64,000 bases of DNA from an uncultured Opitutales bacterium (GTDB lineage: Bacteria; Verrucomicrobiota; Verrucomicrobiia; Opitutales; Intestinicryptomonadaceae), in contig URAK01000005.1 of assembly GCA_900545705.1 (NCBI GenBank), forward strand, positions 62,001 through 126,000, written 5' to 3'. Within the stretch, counting starts at the first letter, position 1. Every line of letters begins with the position of its first letter. Of the stretch, positions 42,726 to 51,966 are shown piece after piece. Under the pieces are notes generated by a model. The model had not been told where the DNA came from, searched no databases, and saw only the letters and a list, made by a program, of their open reading frames with translations. A program made the translations under genes and the position numbers.

Positions 42726-42756
42726 ATAAAAAACCGCGTGGTTTATCGCCGCGCGG
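42726..42756 (-). terminator. Terminator between rpoZ and smpB
   Basis: On the minus strand CCGCG and CGCGG form a short stem around a 13-base loop and are followed by TTTTTT. The stem is only five base pairs, so this is a weaker candidate. It ends just before the smpB start. Confidence 0.5.
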
Positions 42757-42853
42757 ACTATCTATGCGCGCCCCGCGCCCGCTGTCGGAAAGCTCGTAAA
42801 GCAATATTTCCCAACGCAAAAAAGCGCAATGCGGGCCGGATGCGTCAAGCGTT

Positions 42854-43075
42854 TTACAGATCTTCGCTTTCTTTCGGCGCCTCGTAGAGTTCGTATTTTA
42901 TGTGCCCCTTGATTATCTCCAAGAGAGCTATGTCTTCAAGCGATAGCTTTTCGAGCGATTCTACCGTCGGGCGCGCGCCGTATTTGAGTTGCTTCACGCG
43001 GCGGGAGACGACGTTTATGAGAATGTTCGGGTCGGAAATAACCTTTTGTGCCTGTCTTAGATAATCTTCTCTCAA
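42854..43075 (-). CDS. rpoZ: RNA polymerase omega subunit
   Basis: A 73-residue protein with the omega pattern (MREDYLRQAQKVISDPNILINVVSRRVKQLKYGARP and ALLEIIKGHIKYEL, quoted in parts). The start is a TTG at 43075, fixed by a perfect AAGGAGG at 43081-43087 with a five-base gap; no ATG is available at the family start. Omega stabilises RNA polymerase and often mediates ppGpp binding. Identification rests on the NVVSRRVKQL motif and size. Confidence 0.88.
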   Translation of the reverse strand: MREDYLRQAQKVISDPNILINVVSRRVKQLKYGARPTVESLEKLSLEDIALLEIIKGHIKYELYEAPKESEDL

Positions 43076-43087
43076 GAGAGCCTCCTT

Positions 43088-43917
43088 ATTATTAAATGGT
43101 GAACGCTTTACTGTATTTTTCGCCGCAACGAATGCAATACAAAAATTATCCGAATTTCTTGATATGTGTCAAAAGCTCTAAAATATGGAAATTCAAAAGA
43201 CAAAATAAAGAAAAAATCCAGTTGCAAAATTTCTCTTGCTGGCAGAATTTTCTTCCGGATTTGCCCAGAACGCCAAAATTTTTTTTGATTATTCGGAATC
43301 TTGCGCTGCGGCTGATTTGCAATTTCTTGCTCTATCTGTTTAGATTGCTGTGCCTTCGTATCCTTAAGCTTTTTGAGGCTGCAATTTCATTGATTGTCAA
43401 AAAGCCGAAAAGTTTTGCGGAATGTGCGTATCTTGTAACAAAAACTTTATGCCAATGTTAGTGGGAGACCCCGGAACAAACTTGTCCGGCGGTATAATTC
43501 CCTAGTCGAAAAAATCGGTTGTGGAAGTTCGCAAAAAGCTTAACAAGATTATCGAAATCAATGGGTTTTTACACAGCGGGGAGGTTCGGCGCGGCGGCTG
43601 CCAAATCCGCCGTAAAAATTGTCCCAAAGGCGCACTTTACTTAATGCTCCTCGGCAATACAAAAAGCCCGCGATTTTCATTTTACTTTTGCGATGCTTCC
43701 GTTTTGCCATTGCTTTGTTTCCTTTTGCCGCGCTCCGCCGCTAAGCTTCCAGAAAAAATATCGGCCGCCAATATATTTGGCAGAATTTTGCTTTTCCCGC
43801 GCGGCGGAAAATTTTCCACCGCCCCCATACTTCAATTCCAATTTTTCGTTTTATTTGACAACCGACTTAAATTGTATTGGATAAACCATAACTTTAACAC
43901 AATCCAAACTTATAATA
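43088..43917. other. Long intergenic stretch between rpoZ and icd
   Basis: About 830 bases between divergent genes. Open frames at 43096-43461 and 43521-44072 lack ribosome-binding sites and give low-complexity products; the second overlaps icd. A stem CGGCGG/CCGCCG at 43592-43612 has no T-run. The last 65 bases probably hold the icd promoter (perfect TTGACA at 43855-43860; the best -10 match, GATAAA at 43880, gives a long 19-base spacer). Nothing else recognised. Confidence 0.55.
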
Positions 43918-45141
43918 ATGAGCGTATCAGGCGAAAAAATAACAATCCGCGACGGAAAGCTTGCGGTACCATCAAACCCTGTCATTCCCTTCATCGAAGG
44001 CGACGGCATAGGCCCCGATATTTGGAGAGCCGCCGTGCGCGTATTCGACGCGGCCGTCGAGAAGGCCTATAAAGGCTCGCGCAAAATCCAGTGGCTGGAA
44101 GTCCTCGCGGGCGAAAAGGCATTCAATAAAACGGGCAGCTGGCTGCCTTCGGAAACGCTCGACGCCTTCAAAGAGTATCTCGTAGGAATCAAAGGGCCTC
44201 TCACTACCCCCATCGGCGGCGGAATACGCTCGCTGAATGTAGCCCTGCGCCAAGAGCTCGACCTCTATGTGTGTCAGCGCCCTGTCCGCTATTTTAGCGG
44301 CGTCGACAGCCCTGTAAAACGCCCGGATCTCGTCGATATGGTCATATTCCGCGAAAATACGGAGGATATTTATGCGGGTATTGAATTCGAAAACGGCACG
44401 GAGGAAGTCGAAGAGCTAAAAGCTTTCTTAAAAGACCGCTTCCCCAAAAAATTCGCGAAAATCCGCTTCCCGCAGTCGTGCGGAATCGGCATAAAGCCCG
44501 TCTCGCGCGAGGGAACTTCAAGGCTTGTAAAATCCGCCATCGAATATGCGATTTCACAGGGCCGAAAGAGCGTCACACTCGTCCACAAGGGCAATATTAT
44601 GAAATTTACCGAAGGCGCCTTCCGCGACTGGGGATACAAAGTCGCGAAAGAGGAGTTCGGCGCGGTAGAAATCGACGGCGGCCCGTGGTGCAAGCTCCCA
44701 TGCGGCATCATAGTTAAAGATGTTATCGCCGACGCATTCTTGCAGCAAATTCTTACCCGCCCGGCGGAATACGACATAGTTGCCACTCTAAACCTCAATG
44801 GCGACTATATCTCCGACGCTCTCGCCGCGCAGGTCGGCGGCATCGGCATCGCCCCCGGCGGCAACATAAACTACACTACCGGACACGCAATTTTCGAGGC
44901 AACCCACGGAACAGCCCCCAAATACGCAAACCTCGACAAGGTAAACCCGGGCTCCGTAATCCTCTCCGGCGAAATGATGTTTAGATACCTCGGCTGGAAC
45001 GAAGCCGCCGACCTCATCATAACAGGCCTCGAAAATTCGATAAAGGCAAAGACCGTCACTTACGACCTCGCTCGCCTCATAGAAGGCGCGAAAGAAGTCA
45101 AGTGCTCGGAATTCGGCTCGGCAATCATCGCCAATATGTAG
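43918..45141 (+). CDS. icd: Isocitrate dehydrogenase (NADP-type)
   Basis: TCA-cycle enzyme converting isocitrate to 2-oxoglutarate. The 407-residue protein has the beta-decarboxylating dehydrogenase signature NLNGDYISDALAAQVGGIGI, substrate residues in GGIRSLNVALRQELDLYVC (the phosphorylatable serine region), the RENTEDIYAGIE block and the HGTAPKYANLDKVNPGS cofactor loop with the NADP-type arrangement. A TTGACA box lies 58 bases upstream. It leads the unit icd-pfkB-proA-dUTPase. Confidence 0.96.
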   Translation: MSVSGEKITIRDGKLAVPSNPVIPFIEGDGIGPDIWRAAVRVFDAAVEKAYKGSRKIQWLEVLAGEKAFNKTGSWLPSETLDAFKEYLVGIKGPLTTPIGGGIRSLNVALRQELDLYVCQRPVRYFSGVDSPVKRPDLVDMVIFRENTEDIYAGIEFENGTEEVEELKAFLKDRFPKKFAKIRFPQSCGIGIKPVSREGTSRLVKSAIEYAISQGRKSVTLVHKGNIMKFTEGAFRDWGYKVAKEEFGAVEIDGGPWCKLPCGIIVKDVIADAFLQQILTRPAEYDIVATLNLNGDYISDALAAQVGGIGIAPGGNINYTTGHAIFEATHGTAPKYANLDKVNPGSVILSGEMMFRYLGWNEAADLIITGLENSIKAKTVTYDLARLIEGAKEVKCSEFGSAIIANM

Positions 45142-45144
45142 TTT

Positions 45145-46056
45145 ATGAGCGGCGGAAAACTTCTCGTAGTGGGCTCAATCGCCTACGACAACATTAAAAC
45201 GCCCTTGGACTCGGTCCAATGGGCGCTCGGCGGGTCGGCGTCGTACGCGGCGCTGGCGTCGTCGTTCTTCGCGCCGACAATGCTCTGCGGCATCGTCGGA
45301 AAGGATTTTAAGGAATCCGATTTGGCGCGTCTTTCGAGGCGCGGCATCGACACTTCAAATGTGGAAATCGACCCCAACGGCGAAACTTTCTTTTGGAGCG
45401 GTGAATATCACGACAACTTCAACAGCCGCGAAACTCTCGAAACGCGCGTAAACGTCTACGAAAACTACGCTCCGAAGCTAAACGACGCCGCGAAAAACGC
45501 CGACTTCGTCCTGCTAGGAAACATTGGTCCGGACGTCCAAAAATGCGCGCTCGACGCAATGCTCTCTTCGCCGTTTGTGATTCTCGATACAATGAACCTT
45601 TGGATTGACATCGCAAACCACGCGCTGAAAGGGCTAATCAAAAGGGCAGACATATTCATCGTAAACGACTCCGAGGCAAAACTAATATCCGGCGAGCGCA
45701 ATATCATACTTGCGGGCGAAAGCCTCTTGAAGCTCGGCGCAAAGTCAGCAGTCGTCAAAACCGGCGAATATGGCGCGATGCTATTCCACAAAGACGGTTT
45801 CTTTGTAATCCCCGCGTACCCCGTAAGGGACTTGCGAGACCCAACTGGCGCGGGCGATACTTTTGCCGGCGCGCTCGCGGGAACGCTTGCAGGAAGCGGA
45901 AAAACCGATTTCGCCGCAATTAAAAATGCAATGCTCGCAGGTGCTGCCGCTGCGTCAATGACTGTCGAATCATTCTCGTCCGACAAATTGGAGGAAGCCG
46001 GATTAAATGAAATAAAGCGCCGCCAAGATTTTATCAGGCGCATATCGGAGATATAA
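45145..46056 (+). CDS. PfkB-family carbohydrate kinase
   Basis: A 303-residue ribokinase-fold kinase. It has the N-terminal GGSASYAALASSFF substrate region, a lid strand (TFFWSGEYHDNF) and the C-terminal signature DPTGAGDTFAGALAGTLAG containing the catalytic aspartate. The start lies three bases after icd. The YHDNFNSRETLETRVNVYENY segment differs from ribokinase and adenosine kinase, so the substrate is unassigned. Confidence 0.88.
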   Translation: MSGGKLLVVGSIAYDNIKTPLDSVQWALGGSASYAALASSFFAPTMLCGIVGKDFKESDLARLSRRGIDTSNVEIDPNGETFFWSGEYHDNFNSRETLETRVNVYENYAPKLNDAAKNADFVLLGNIGPDVQKCALDAMLSSPFVILDTMNLWIDIANHALKGLIKRADIFIVNDSEAKLISGERNIILAGESLLKLGAKSAVVKTGEYGAMLFHKDGFFVIPAYPVRDLRDPTGAGDTFAGALAGTLAGSGKTDFAAIKNAMLAGAAAASMTVESFSSDKLEEAGLNEIKRRQDFIRRISEI

Positions 46057-46059
46057 ATT

Positions 46060-47337
46060 ATGGCAAATGTCCTCGAAATAGCCAAGCGCGCGCGGGCTGC
46101 CGCACTCGAATTATCGGGAGTCTCGGAAGAGCGCAAAAACGCGGCTCTCGCGCGGATTGCCGAACTGCTCGAACAAGATGCCGAAAACATTATTGCGGCA
46201 AACTCGCGCGACCTTGAAAAGGCCGCCGCCGCAGGGCTTTCCAAGCCAATGCTCGAACGCCTGTCGCTCGACCGGAAAAAAATCGCCGGCATTGCGGATG
46301 GTGTGCGGCAAGTCGCGGCGCTGCCTGACCCTGTCGGCGAAATAATCGAAACTGTTGTCCGCCCAAACGACCTCGAAATACAAAAGGTAAGAACGCCGAT
46401 AGGGGTCATCGGAATTATTTACGAGAGCAGGCCGAATGTCACTGTCGATTGCGCGGTATTGTGCCTCAAAAGCGGAAACGCGGCAATACTTCGCGGCGGA
46501 AGCGAGGCGTTTGAATCAAACGCGGCACTTGCAGCGATAATCTCCCGCGCGCTCTCCGATGCAGGCATAAATCCGGATTGTGTCCAGATTATTCCCACGA
46601 CTGACAGGGCGGCTTTCGGCGAACTCTTGAAGCTCGACAAATACGTAAACTGCATTATTCCAAGAGGCGGCGAGGGGCTTATCAGGTTTGTCGTCCAAAA
46701 CTCGACTATCCCTGTAATCAAGCACTACAAGGGTGTCTGCACTGTATATATAGACAAGGACGCCGACGCAGAAATCGCGCGGGTTCTCGCAGTCGATTCA
46801 AAATGCCAGCGCCCGAGCGTATGCAACGCAGCAGAAAACTTGATTGTCCACGCGGCTGTCGCCGACAAATTGCTGCCGATTGTGGCAGGGCGCTTAAGCG
46901 AGCTTGGTGTGGAGATACGCGCCTCCGACAGAGCAGCTAAAATACTCGACAACGCCGGAATCCCCCACAAGACCGCTACTGACGACGACTTCTATACCGA
47001 ATATATCGATATGATTATTTCAGTTGATATAGTCGATTCGGTGGAGGAAGCCGCCGCATTTATAAACAAATATGGCTCCGGACATTCCGATTTAATCGTA
47101 ACCCAAAACCAGCAGACTGCTGAAAAATTTATGAATTTGGTAGATTCCGCTGCCGTCTATTGGAACGCCTCGACCAGATTTACCGACGGGTACGAATTCG
47201 GACTCGGCGCTGAGATTGGAATATCGACTGACAAGCTCCACGCCCGCGGTCCGATGGGACTCAAAGAGCTTTGCTCTTACAAATATAAAATCCGCGGAGC
47301 GGGGCAGACCCGAGGAAAACCCGACTCTGCAAAATAA
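46060..47337 (+). CDS. proA: Gamma-glutamyl phosphate reductase
   Basis: Second enzyme of proline synthesis. The 425-residue aldehyde-dehydrogenase-fold protein has PIGVIGIIYESRPNVTVD, the GKSGNAAILRGG-like block (KSGNAAILRGGSEAFESN), the catalytic cysteine in SKCQRPSVCNAAENLIVH and the FGLGAEIGISTDKLHARGPMG end motif. GGAG precedes the ATG, three bases after the kinase stop. proB is not adjacent. Confidence 0.96.
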   Translation: MANVLEIAKRARAAALELSGVSEERKNAALARIAELLEQDAENIIAANSRDLEKAAAAGLSKPMLERLSLDRKKIAGIADGVRQVAALPDPVGEIIETVVRPNDLEIQKVRTPIGVIGIIYESRPNVTVDCAVLCLKSGNAAILRGGSEAFESNAALAAIISRALSDAGINPDCVQIIPTTDRAAFGELLKLDKYVNCIIPRGGEGLIRFVVQNSTIPVIKHYKGVCTVYIDKDADAEIARVLAVDSKCQRPSVCNAAENLIVHAAVADKLLPIVAGRLSELGVEIRASDRAAKILDNAGIPHKTATDDDFYTEYIDMIISVDIVDSVEEAAAFINKYGSGHSDLIVTQNQQTAEKFMNLVDSAAVYWNASTRFTDGYEFGLGAEIGISTDKLHARGPMGLKELCSYKYKIRGAGQTRGKPDSAK

Positions 47338-47373
47338 TCAGTGCCCGCGCGCACAACAAAAAACTAAACCAAA

Positions 47374-47745
47374 ATGGACAGACTCGAAGAAATATTTAAA
47401 ATGCAGTATGAACTCAACAAGCGCATAGGCGTTGACACCGCAAATATGTCGGAAGACGACCGCGTAAAGTGGGTTCTAAATTATAGCCGCGCCCTCGCGC
47501 AGGAAAATGCGGAGCTCGTGGATTCCGTTCCGTGGAAATGGTGGGCTAAATACCAGAAATTCGATCCCCAAAACGCGCGCGTCGAGGTGGTGGATATGCT
47601 GCACTTCTTGGTCTCTATAGCCCAGACCCTAGGCATGACTGCCGACGACTTTTATCAGGCGTACGCCAAGAAAAACCATATAAACCACGACCGCCAAGAT
47701 TCGGGTTACACTACAAAAGACGAAAACGACTGCCGCTCGATTTAA
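47374..47745 (+). CDS. Dimeric-type dUTP diphosphatase
   Basis: A 123-residue all-alpha NTP pyrophosphohydrolase. The metal-binding motifs are QENAEL (ExxE) and VEVVDMLHFLVS (ExxD), with SVPWKWWAKYQ and the C-terminal KKNHINHDRQDSGY, a pattern seen in dimeric (MazG-superfamily) dUTPases rather than the trimeric Dut fold. It should hydrolyse dUTP to dUMP. It is the last gene before a terminator. A related nucleotide pyrophosphatase is the main alternative. Confidence 0.75.
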   Translation: MDRLEEIFKMQYELNKRIGVDTANMSEDDRVKWVLNYSRALAQENAELVDSVPWKWWAKYQKFDPQNARVEVVDMLHFLVSIAQTLGMTADDFYQAYAKKNHINHDRQDSGYTTKDENDCRSI

Positions 47746-47805
47746 TCTGCGGAAATTTCGGCAACGGTTTTAGTCTTTGGCTTTTTCTCGCGTTGGAAAA
47801 TTTTT

Positions 47806-47855
47806 GGGACGCGCTTTTGCGGCGAATTGTGCCGCTTTTGGCGCGCCCTTTTTTT
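47806..47855 (+). terminator. Terminator of the icd unit, with nested hairpin
   Basis: Outer arms GGG(A)CGCGC (47806-47814) and GCGCGCCC (47841-47848) enclose an inner GCGGC/GCCGC hairpin flanked by TTTT on both sides; seven T residues follow (47849-47855). The one-base bulge makes the pairing slightly imperfect. Confidence 0.7.
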
Positions 47856-48613
47856 ATTTTTTAGGCGTATGTCTTAGATTTTTTCTATTCTTTTCATTTC
47901 CGCCAAGAAGCGCAATCGAGCAAGTAGGTATGTTACTTTTAGTATGTTTTTTTTCTCTATGCTTTCTTTCGCAAATAAGCTGAAACAATCCGCATTTTTA
48001 TATCTTTTCCATTTTCTCAATTTGGCCGAGCTTTCGCATTTTGCGCTTTTATATTTTCGAAAGGCGGTATAAGCGGCGCGGCTTCTGCCCGGCTCTTTTC
48101 TTATAAGGCTGGGGCATTTTATTATTGTAGCGGAATTTTTTGCCCGAATTTTTTTCTGCTTTTTTGGGCATGCGTAGAATTTTATAAAATCGGCGCAGTG
48201 CTAAAAAAGTTCCGGTCTGCATGGGACAAAGCTTGGTTTGCTAAAAATCTCTATGAAAACGCAAGCATAGCGCTCTTTTGCAATCGGTACTTTTAGTCGC
48301 AGAAATCCGCCATGTTTACAAGGGCATTTTTAAGAAGAAACATTGCGCTTTCAGACAAAAAATTGGGCGATTTGCACCAGTAGGAACTCCGTCTTATTCC
48401 AGATTTTTCTCCTCTCAAAAATCTCTTTAATGTTATGGAATATTTTTTTCTTGGTTTATAAATATTTTTCTTTTCAGTCGCACCGCCCTAAAAGACGAAT
48501 CTTTCATTTATTTTCAAAGTTCTCTGCCTAATTTCCGCTTAGTCTCCAAAAATATTTTATGCTTTTTGCTAAGGTTTACGCATGGCGCAGTTTCTTGCGA
48601 AAGGAATAGACAC
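47856..48613. other. Long A/T-rich stretch without a supported gene
   Basis: Lies between two convergent terminators. Open frames such as 48343-48531 give Phe/Lys/Ser-rich products without ribosome-binding sites. The composition is rich in poly-T and poly-A runs and resembles the other empty stretches at 16251, 43088 and 60314. No RNA gene or repeat was recognised. Confidence 0.6.
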
Positions 48614-48644
48614 AAAAAAAGACCGCCATGCGACGGTCTTTTTT
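48614..48644 (-). terminator. Terminator after MFS transporter gene
   Basis: AAAAGACCG (48617-48625) pairs with CGGTCTTTT (48634-48642) around an eight-base loop; A/T flanks allow termination in both directions. It lies 14 bases past the stop codon of the minus-strand gene. Confidence 0.82.
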
Positions 48645-48657
48645 GAGAAGGCAAAAG

Positions 48658-49866
48658 CTATTGCTGTTCTTTTACATCGTTCTTAAAGAACAGGTAGAAG
48701 AATATGAGCAGGGCGCCGGAAATTGCGGATTCAATCCAGAATACAGTCGTCCAATTTGTGACTGCTTCTGCGCCAGCTTGTGCGGGAAGGGCAGTGTAGC
48801 TGTCGATTAGCCACTTCGAGAAGAACGTTCCTATGACTTGCGCTACGCCGTAGAAGAAGAAGTACAAGCCCTGCGCCTGCGCCTTGATGTCGGCAGGAGC
48901 TTTTTTATCGATGTACATCTGGGCGGCGACAAAGAAGAAGCCGAATATCGCTCCGTGCACTGCTATCGCGCCAAAATACAGGCCCCCAACTTCGGGAACA
49001 AGTGCGCTCATCACATAGCGCAAGAACATGGCAAGTATGCCTATTGCCATCGTATTTTTAAAGCCGAGGAATTTTATGGAGACGGGAATCGCAACCATAA
49101 ACGCCAACTCGGAAATCTGCCCTATGTTCATTATAGGCGTTATCTCCTGCACACCAATAGATTTAAGGAACGAGCCATACATCCAATAAATTGTGAATGC
49201 GATAGTCCATACCACTACGCATATCATAAATATTGAAATGTTCGCGTCTTTAAGCATTCCGAACGCGCGCAAACCGAGAGCGTCAGTAATCGACATAGGC
49301 TCTCCTTTCGCTTTCGGGGGAGTCGCGGGCAAAAAGAGCGAGAACACTGCAGCTACTATCGCAACCCCAGCCGCGCATGCGAGCGGAATGTTTGTGCCGT
49401 CTATCGAAATGTCGAATATCGCCTTGGCGCCGAGCGCGAATACCGCCGCGCAGACCCAGCCGAGAGATCCGAATACCCTAATGTAGGGGAAGGCTTCGGG
49501 CGTGCTGTTTGTCATCGCTATCGACGAAGTAAGCCCCCATGTGGGCATGTAGGCGCACATCGCAAGCATCAAGAATATGAATATCAATAAGGGGTTGCTC
49601 GTAAAGAAAGTCGCCAAGAGCAGTATCGCCACAAAAAAGTTGAGAATCGCCAAGACCTTTTCGCTGTTTGCAACCCTGTCGGCAAACATTCCGACGAGCG
49701 GCGAGAATATCGAGCCTATCGCCATTGTTGACATTATCAGCGAGAACATTAGCCCCGACACTTTCATATTGTCGAGGTAGCTCGAGAGCTGTACCCAGAA
49801 AGCCGCCACGAGCATAAACTGCAAGAACATCATGGCGCTTAATTTGAATCTTGATGCGAACGACAT
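48658..49866 (-). CDS. MFS transporter, nucleoside:H+ symporter type
   Basis: A 402-residue inner-membrane protein with about twelve hydrophobic helices. The segment SSYLDNMKVSGLMFSLIMS and the PYIRVFGSLGWVCAAVF loop after TM4 are typical of the NupG/XapB nucleoside-symporter group. AGGAGT at about 49873-49878 precedes the ATG. Substrate (nucleoside or a sugar) is inferred from family only. Monocistronic, ending at its own terminator. Confidence 0.82.
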   Translation of the reverse strand: MSFASRFKLSAMMFLQFMLVAAFWVQLSSYLDNMKVSGLMFSLIMSTMAIGSIFSPLVGMFADRVANSEKVLAILNFFVAILLLATFFTSNPLLIFIFLMLAMCAYMPTWGLTSSIAMTNSTPEAFPYIRVFGSLGWVCAAVFALGAKAIFDISIDGTNIPLACAAGVAIVAAVFSLFLPATPPKAKGEPMSITDALGLRAFGMLKDANISIFMICVVVWTIAFTIYWMYGSFLKSIGVQEITPIMNIGQISELAFMVAIPVSIKFLGFKNTMAIGILAMFLRYVMSALVPEVGGLYFGAIAVHGAIFGFFFVAAQMYIDKKAPADIKAQAQGLYFFFYGVAQVIGTFFSKWLIDSYTALPAQAGAEAVTNWTTVFWIESAISGALLIFFYLFFKNDVKEQQ

Positions 49867-50150
49867 ATTTATTAACTCCTAATTTGTTTTTAAAGTAGGT
49901 CAAACATAGGCTGTTTTAACGCTAAAATCAAGCATTTTGCGGAAAAGACCGCGAAGTTTGAAATTTTTTATTGCACATTTTTAGCGGCAAACTTGCGGCA
50001 AGACATACAAAGAAAGCGCAGCTACAACGCGGAAATATGGAAAACGCCGCTTATTAGGGGCGATTTTTGCTTGAAGGCTATATCGCCGGCTGGCAATATG
50101 GGTTTTTAAGAAAATAAAAATGGGGCGCCCGAGGCGCTTCGGCGTTGTTT

Positions 50151-50882
50151 ATGAGAATACAAAAATATATTTCCCAATGCGGCGTATGCTCGCGCCGCGC
50201 GGCGGAGGAAAAAATCCTAGAAGGCGCAGTCACCGTCAACGGAGAAATCGCCCAGATCGGCCAGGACGTGGATCCTGAAAAGGACAAGGTCGCGGTGGAC
50301 GGCGTTACGCTAAAAGGCATCGTCGCCGAAAAAGTGGTTCTTGCAATGAACAAGCCAAAGGGCTATCTGTGTTCCAACGACGACCCGTTCGAGGCTAAAA
50401 AAGTATTCGATCTATTGCCGCCGCCATACGACAAGATGAAGCTATTCTGCTGCGGCAGGCTCGACAAAAATTCGCAAGGCCTCTTGATTCTCACTAACGA
50501 CGGCGAGCTCGCAAACAAGATTACACACCCGTCTTCTGGAATCATTAAACGCTACCGCGTGACTCTAAACCGCCCTCTCGACCCCGCCGTAATACCAATC
50601 CTTACGCGCGGTGTCGTATCCGAGGGCGAAAAGCTGCGCGCCCTAAAAATAATACAGCACCCCTCGGACACTTCCGAGCGCGACGCGAAAAAAGTGGAAG
50701 TCTGGCTATCGCAGGGGCGCAAGCGCGAAATCCGCAGAATGTTTGAAGTTATGGGATACTTCGTAAAAGAGCTCAAACGCTTTCAGATAGGGGCTTTCGT
50801 GCTCAGAAGAATCCCTGAGGGCTCATGCAAGCTGCTCTCGCGCCAAGATATTGAAAAAATTTTGAGAAACCCCGTATTTTAA
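50151..50882 (+). CDS. rluB: 23S rRNA pseudouridine synthase, RluB/RsuA family
   Basis: A 243-residue enzyme: an N-terminal S4 RNA-binding domain (MRIQKYISQCGVCSRRAAEE; GAVTVNGEIAQIGQDV) and a catalytic domain with the aspartate in CGRLDKNSQGLLILTNDGE, then GRKREIRRMFEVMG. The ATG at 50151 is preferred over a TTG two codons upstream. LNKPKGYLCSNDDPFEAK-like sequence points to RluB rather than RsuA. Starts a long packed operon. Confidence 0.88.
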   Translation: MRIQKYISQCGVCSRRAAEEKILEGAVTVNGEIAQIGQDVDPEKDKVAVDGVTLKGIVAEKVVLAMNKPKGYLCSNDDPFEAKKVFDLLPPPYDKMKLFCCGRLDKNSQGLLILTNDGELANKITHPSSGIIKRYRVTLNRPLDPAVIPILTRGVVSEGEKLRALKIIQHPSDTSERDAKKVEVWLSQGRKREIRRMFEVMGYFVKELKRFQIGAFVLRRIPEGSCKLLSRQDIEKILRNPVF

Positions 50883-50885
50883 ATT

Positions 50886-51965
50886 ATGCAAAAAAGCGAA
50901 ATTTTCGACAAAGTGGAAGATTGCATCGCCGATTTCGCGGCGGGAAAAATCGTAATCGTCGCCGACGACGAATCGCGCGAAAACGAGGGCGATATGATTG
51001 TCGCCGCGGAAAAGATAACGCCGGAGTCGGTGAACACGATGATAAAGCTCGCGCGCGGGCTCGTCTGCGTGCCAACGACGAGCGAGCGGCTTACGGCGCT
51101 TGGAATCGACGATATGGTCAGGCTGAACCGCGACGCAAAAGGCACCGCATTCACCGTCACTGTCGACGCGGCAAAAGGTATTACTACGGGCATTAGCGCA
51201 GCCGACAGGGCAAGAACCATAAAGCTTATGGCAACCCCTTCCGCGGGGCCTTCCGACTTTGTCACCCCAGGACATGTCAACCCGCTGAGAGCCCGCCCCG
51301 GCGGTGTCCTCGAACGCGCGGGGCACACAGAGGCGGCTGTCGATCTTGCAAAGCTCGCAGGTTTATTTCCATGCGCCGCTATTTGCGAAATTACGAACGA
51401 TGACGGCACTATGGCGCGCATTCCCGACCTCGTTAAATTTAAAAAAGAGCACAATATGAAGCTCATGAGCGTTGCGGATCTCATCGAATACAGAATGCGC
51501 CGCGACACCCTCGTTAAAATAATATTTGAAAGGCCGTTCCCGACGCGCTTTGGCGACTTCAAACTCGTCGGGCTGCGTTCCGCGACAGGTCCAGACACCC
51601 ACTTCGCCCTCGTAAAGGGGAAAATCACCGAGGAGCCGACCCTCGCAAGAGTCCACTCCGAAAATGTCTTTGCCGACATGTTTGCCGATTCCTCTTTCTC
51701 GTCGGGCTCAAACTCCTTCGCGCGGGCAATGGCGGAAGTCGAAAAGGCGGGCTCGGGTGCTGTCATATACATAAGCCGCGCAGACTCGGGAATTGTCACT
51801 CCCGACGGCGTCCCGGAATTGCCGAGCCGCCGCGATTACGGTCTTGGCGCGCAAATTCTGCGGGCTCTCGGATTTAAAAAAATAAGGCTTCTTACGACAC
51901 ACCCAGGCAGCCATGCGCTGTCCGACGGGTATGGCCTCGAAATAACCGAACAAATACAATTCTAA
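50886..51965 (+). CDS. ribB: DHBP synthase fused to a degenerate GTP cyclohydrolase II domain
   Basis: Riboflavin synthesis: converts ribulose 5-phosphate to 3,4-dihydroxy-2-butanone 4-phosphate. The N-terminal domain (1-205) is intact: acidic loop DDESRENEGD at 27-36, RAGHTEA at 144-150 and CEITNDDGTMAR at 167-178. The C-terminal domain keeps the GTP cyclohydrolase II outline (RVHSE at 255-259; DYGLGAQILRALG; IRLLTTHP) but the zinc cysteines are replaced (N260, and SSFSS where RCDC is expected) and the RQEGRGIGL loop is SRADSGIV. So the second activity is probably lost, as in the RibBX variant. A separate RibA would be required elsewhere. Three bases after rluB, one base before ribH. Confidence 0.93.
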   Translation: MQKSEIFDKVEDCIADFAAGKIVIVADDESRENEGDMIVAAEKITPESVNTMIKLARGLVCVPTTSERLTALGIDDMVRLNRDAKGTAFTVTVDAAKGITTGISAADRARTIKLMATPSAGPSDFVTPGHVNPLRARPGGVLERAGHTEAAVDLAKLAGLFPCAAICEITNDDGTMARIPDLVKFKKEHNMKLMSVADLIEYRMRRDTLVKIIFERPFPTRFGDFKLVGLRSATGPDTHFALVKGKITEEPTLARVHSENVFADMFADSSFSSGSNSFARAMAEVEKAGSGAVIYISRADSGIVTPDGVPELPSRRDYGLGAQILRALGFKKIRLLTTHPGSHALSDGYGLEITEQIQF

Positions 51966-51966
51966 A

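Noticed and set aside
43521..44072. 183-codon frame upstream of icd
   Set aside because: Its second half overlaps icd out of frame, the product is basic low complexity and it lacks a start signal.
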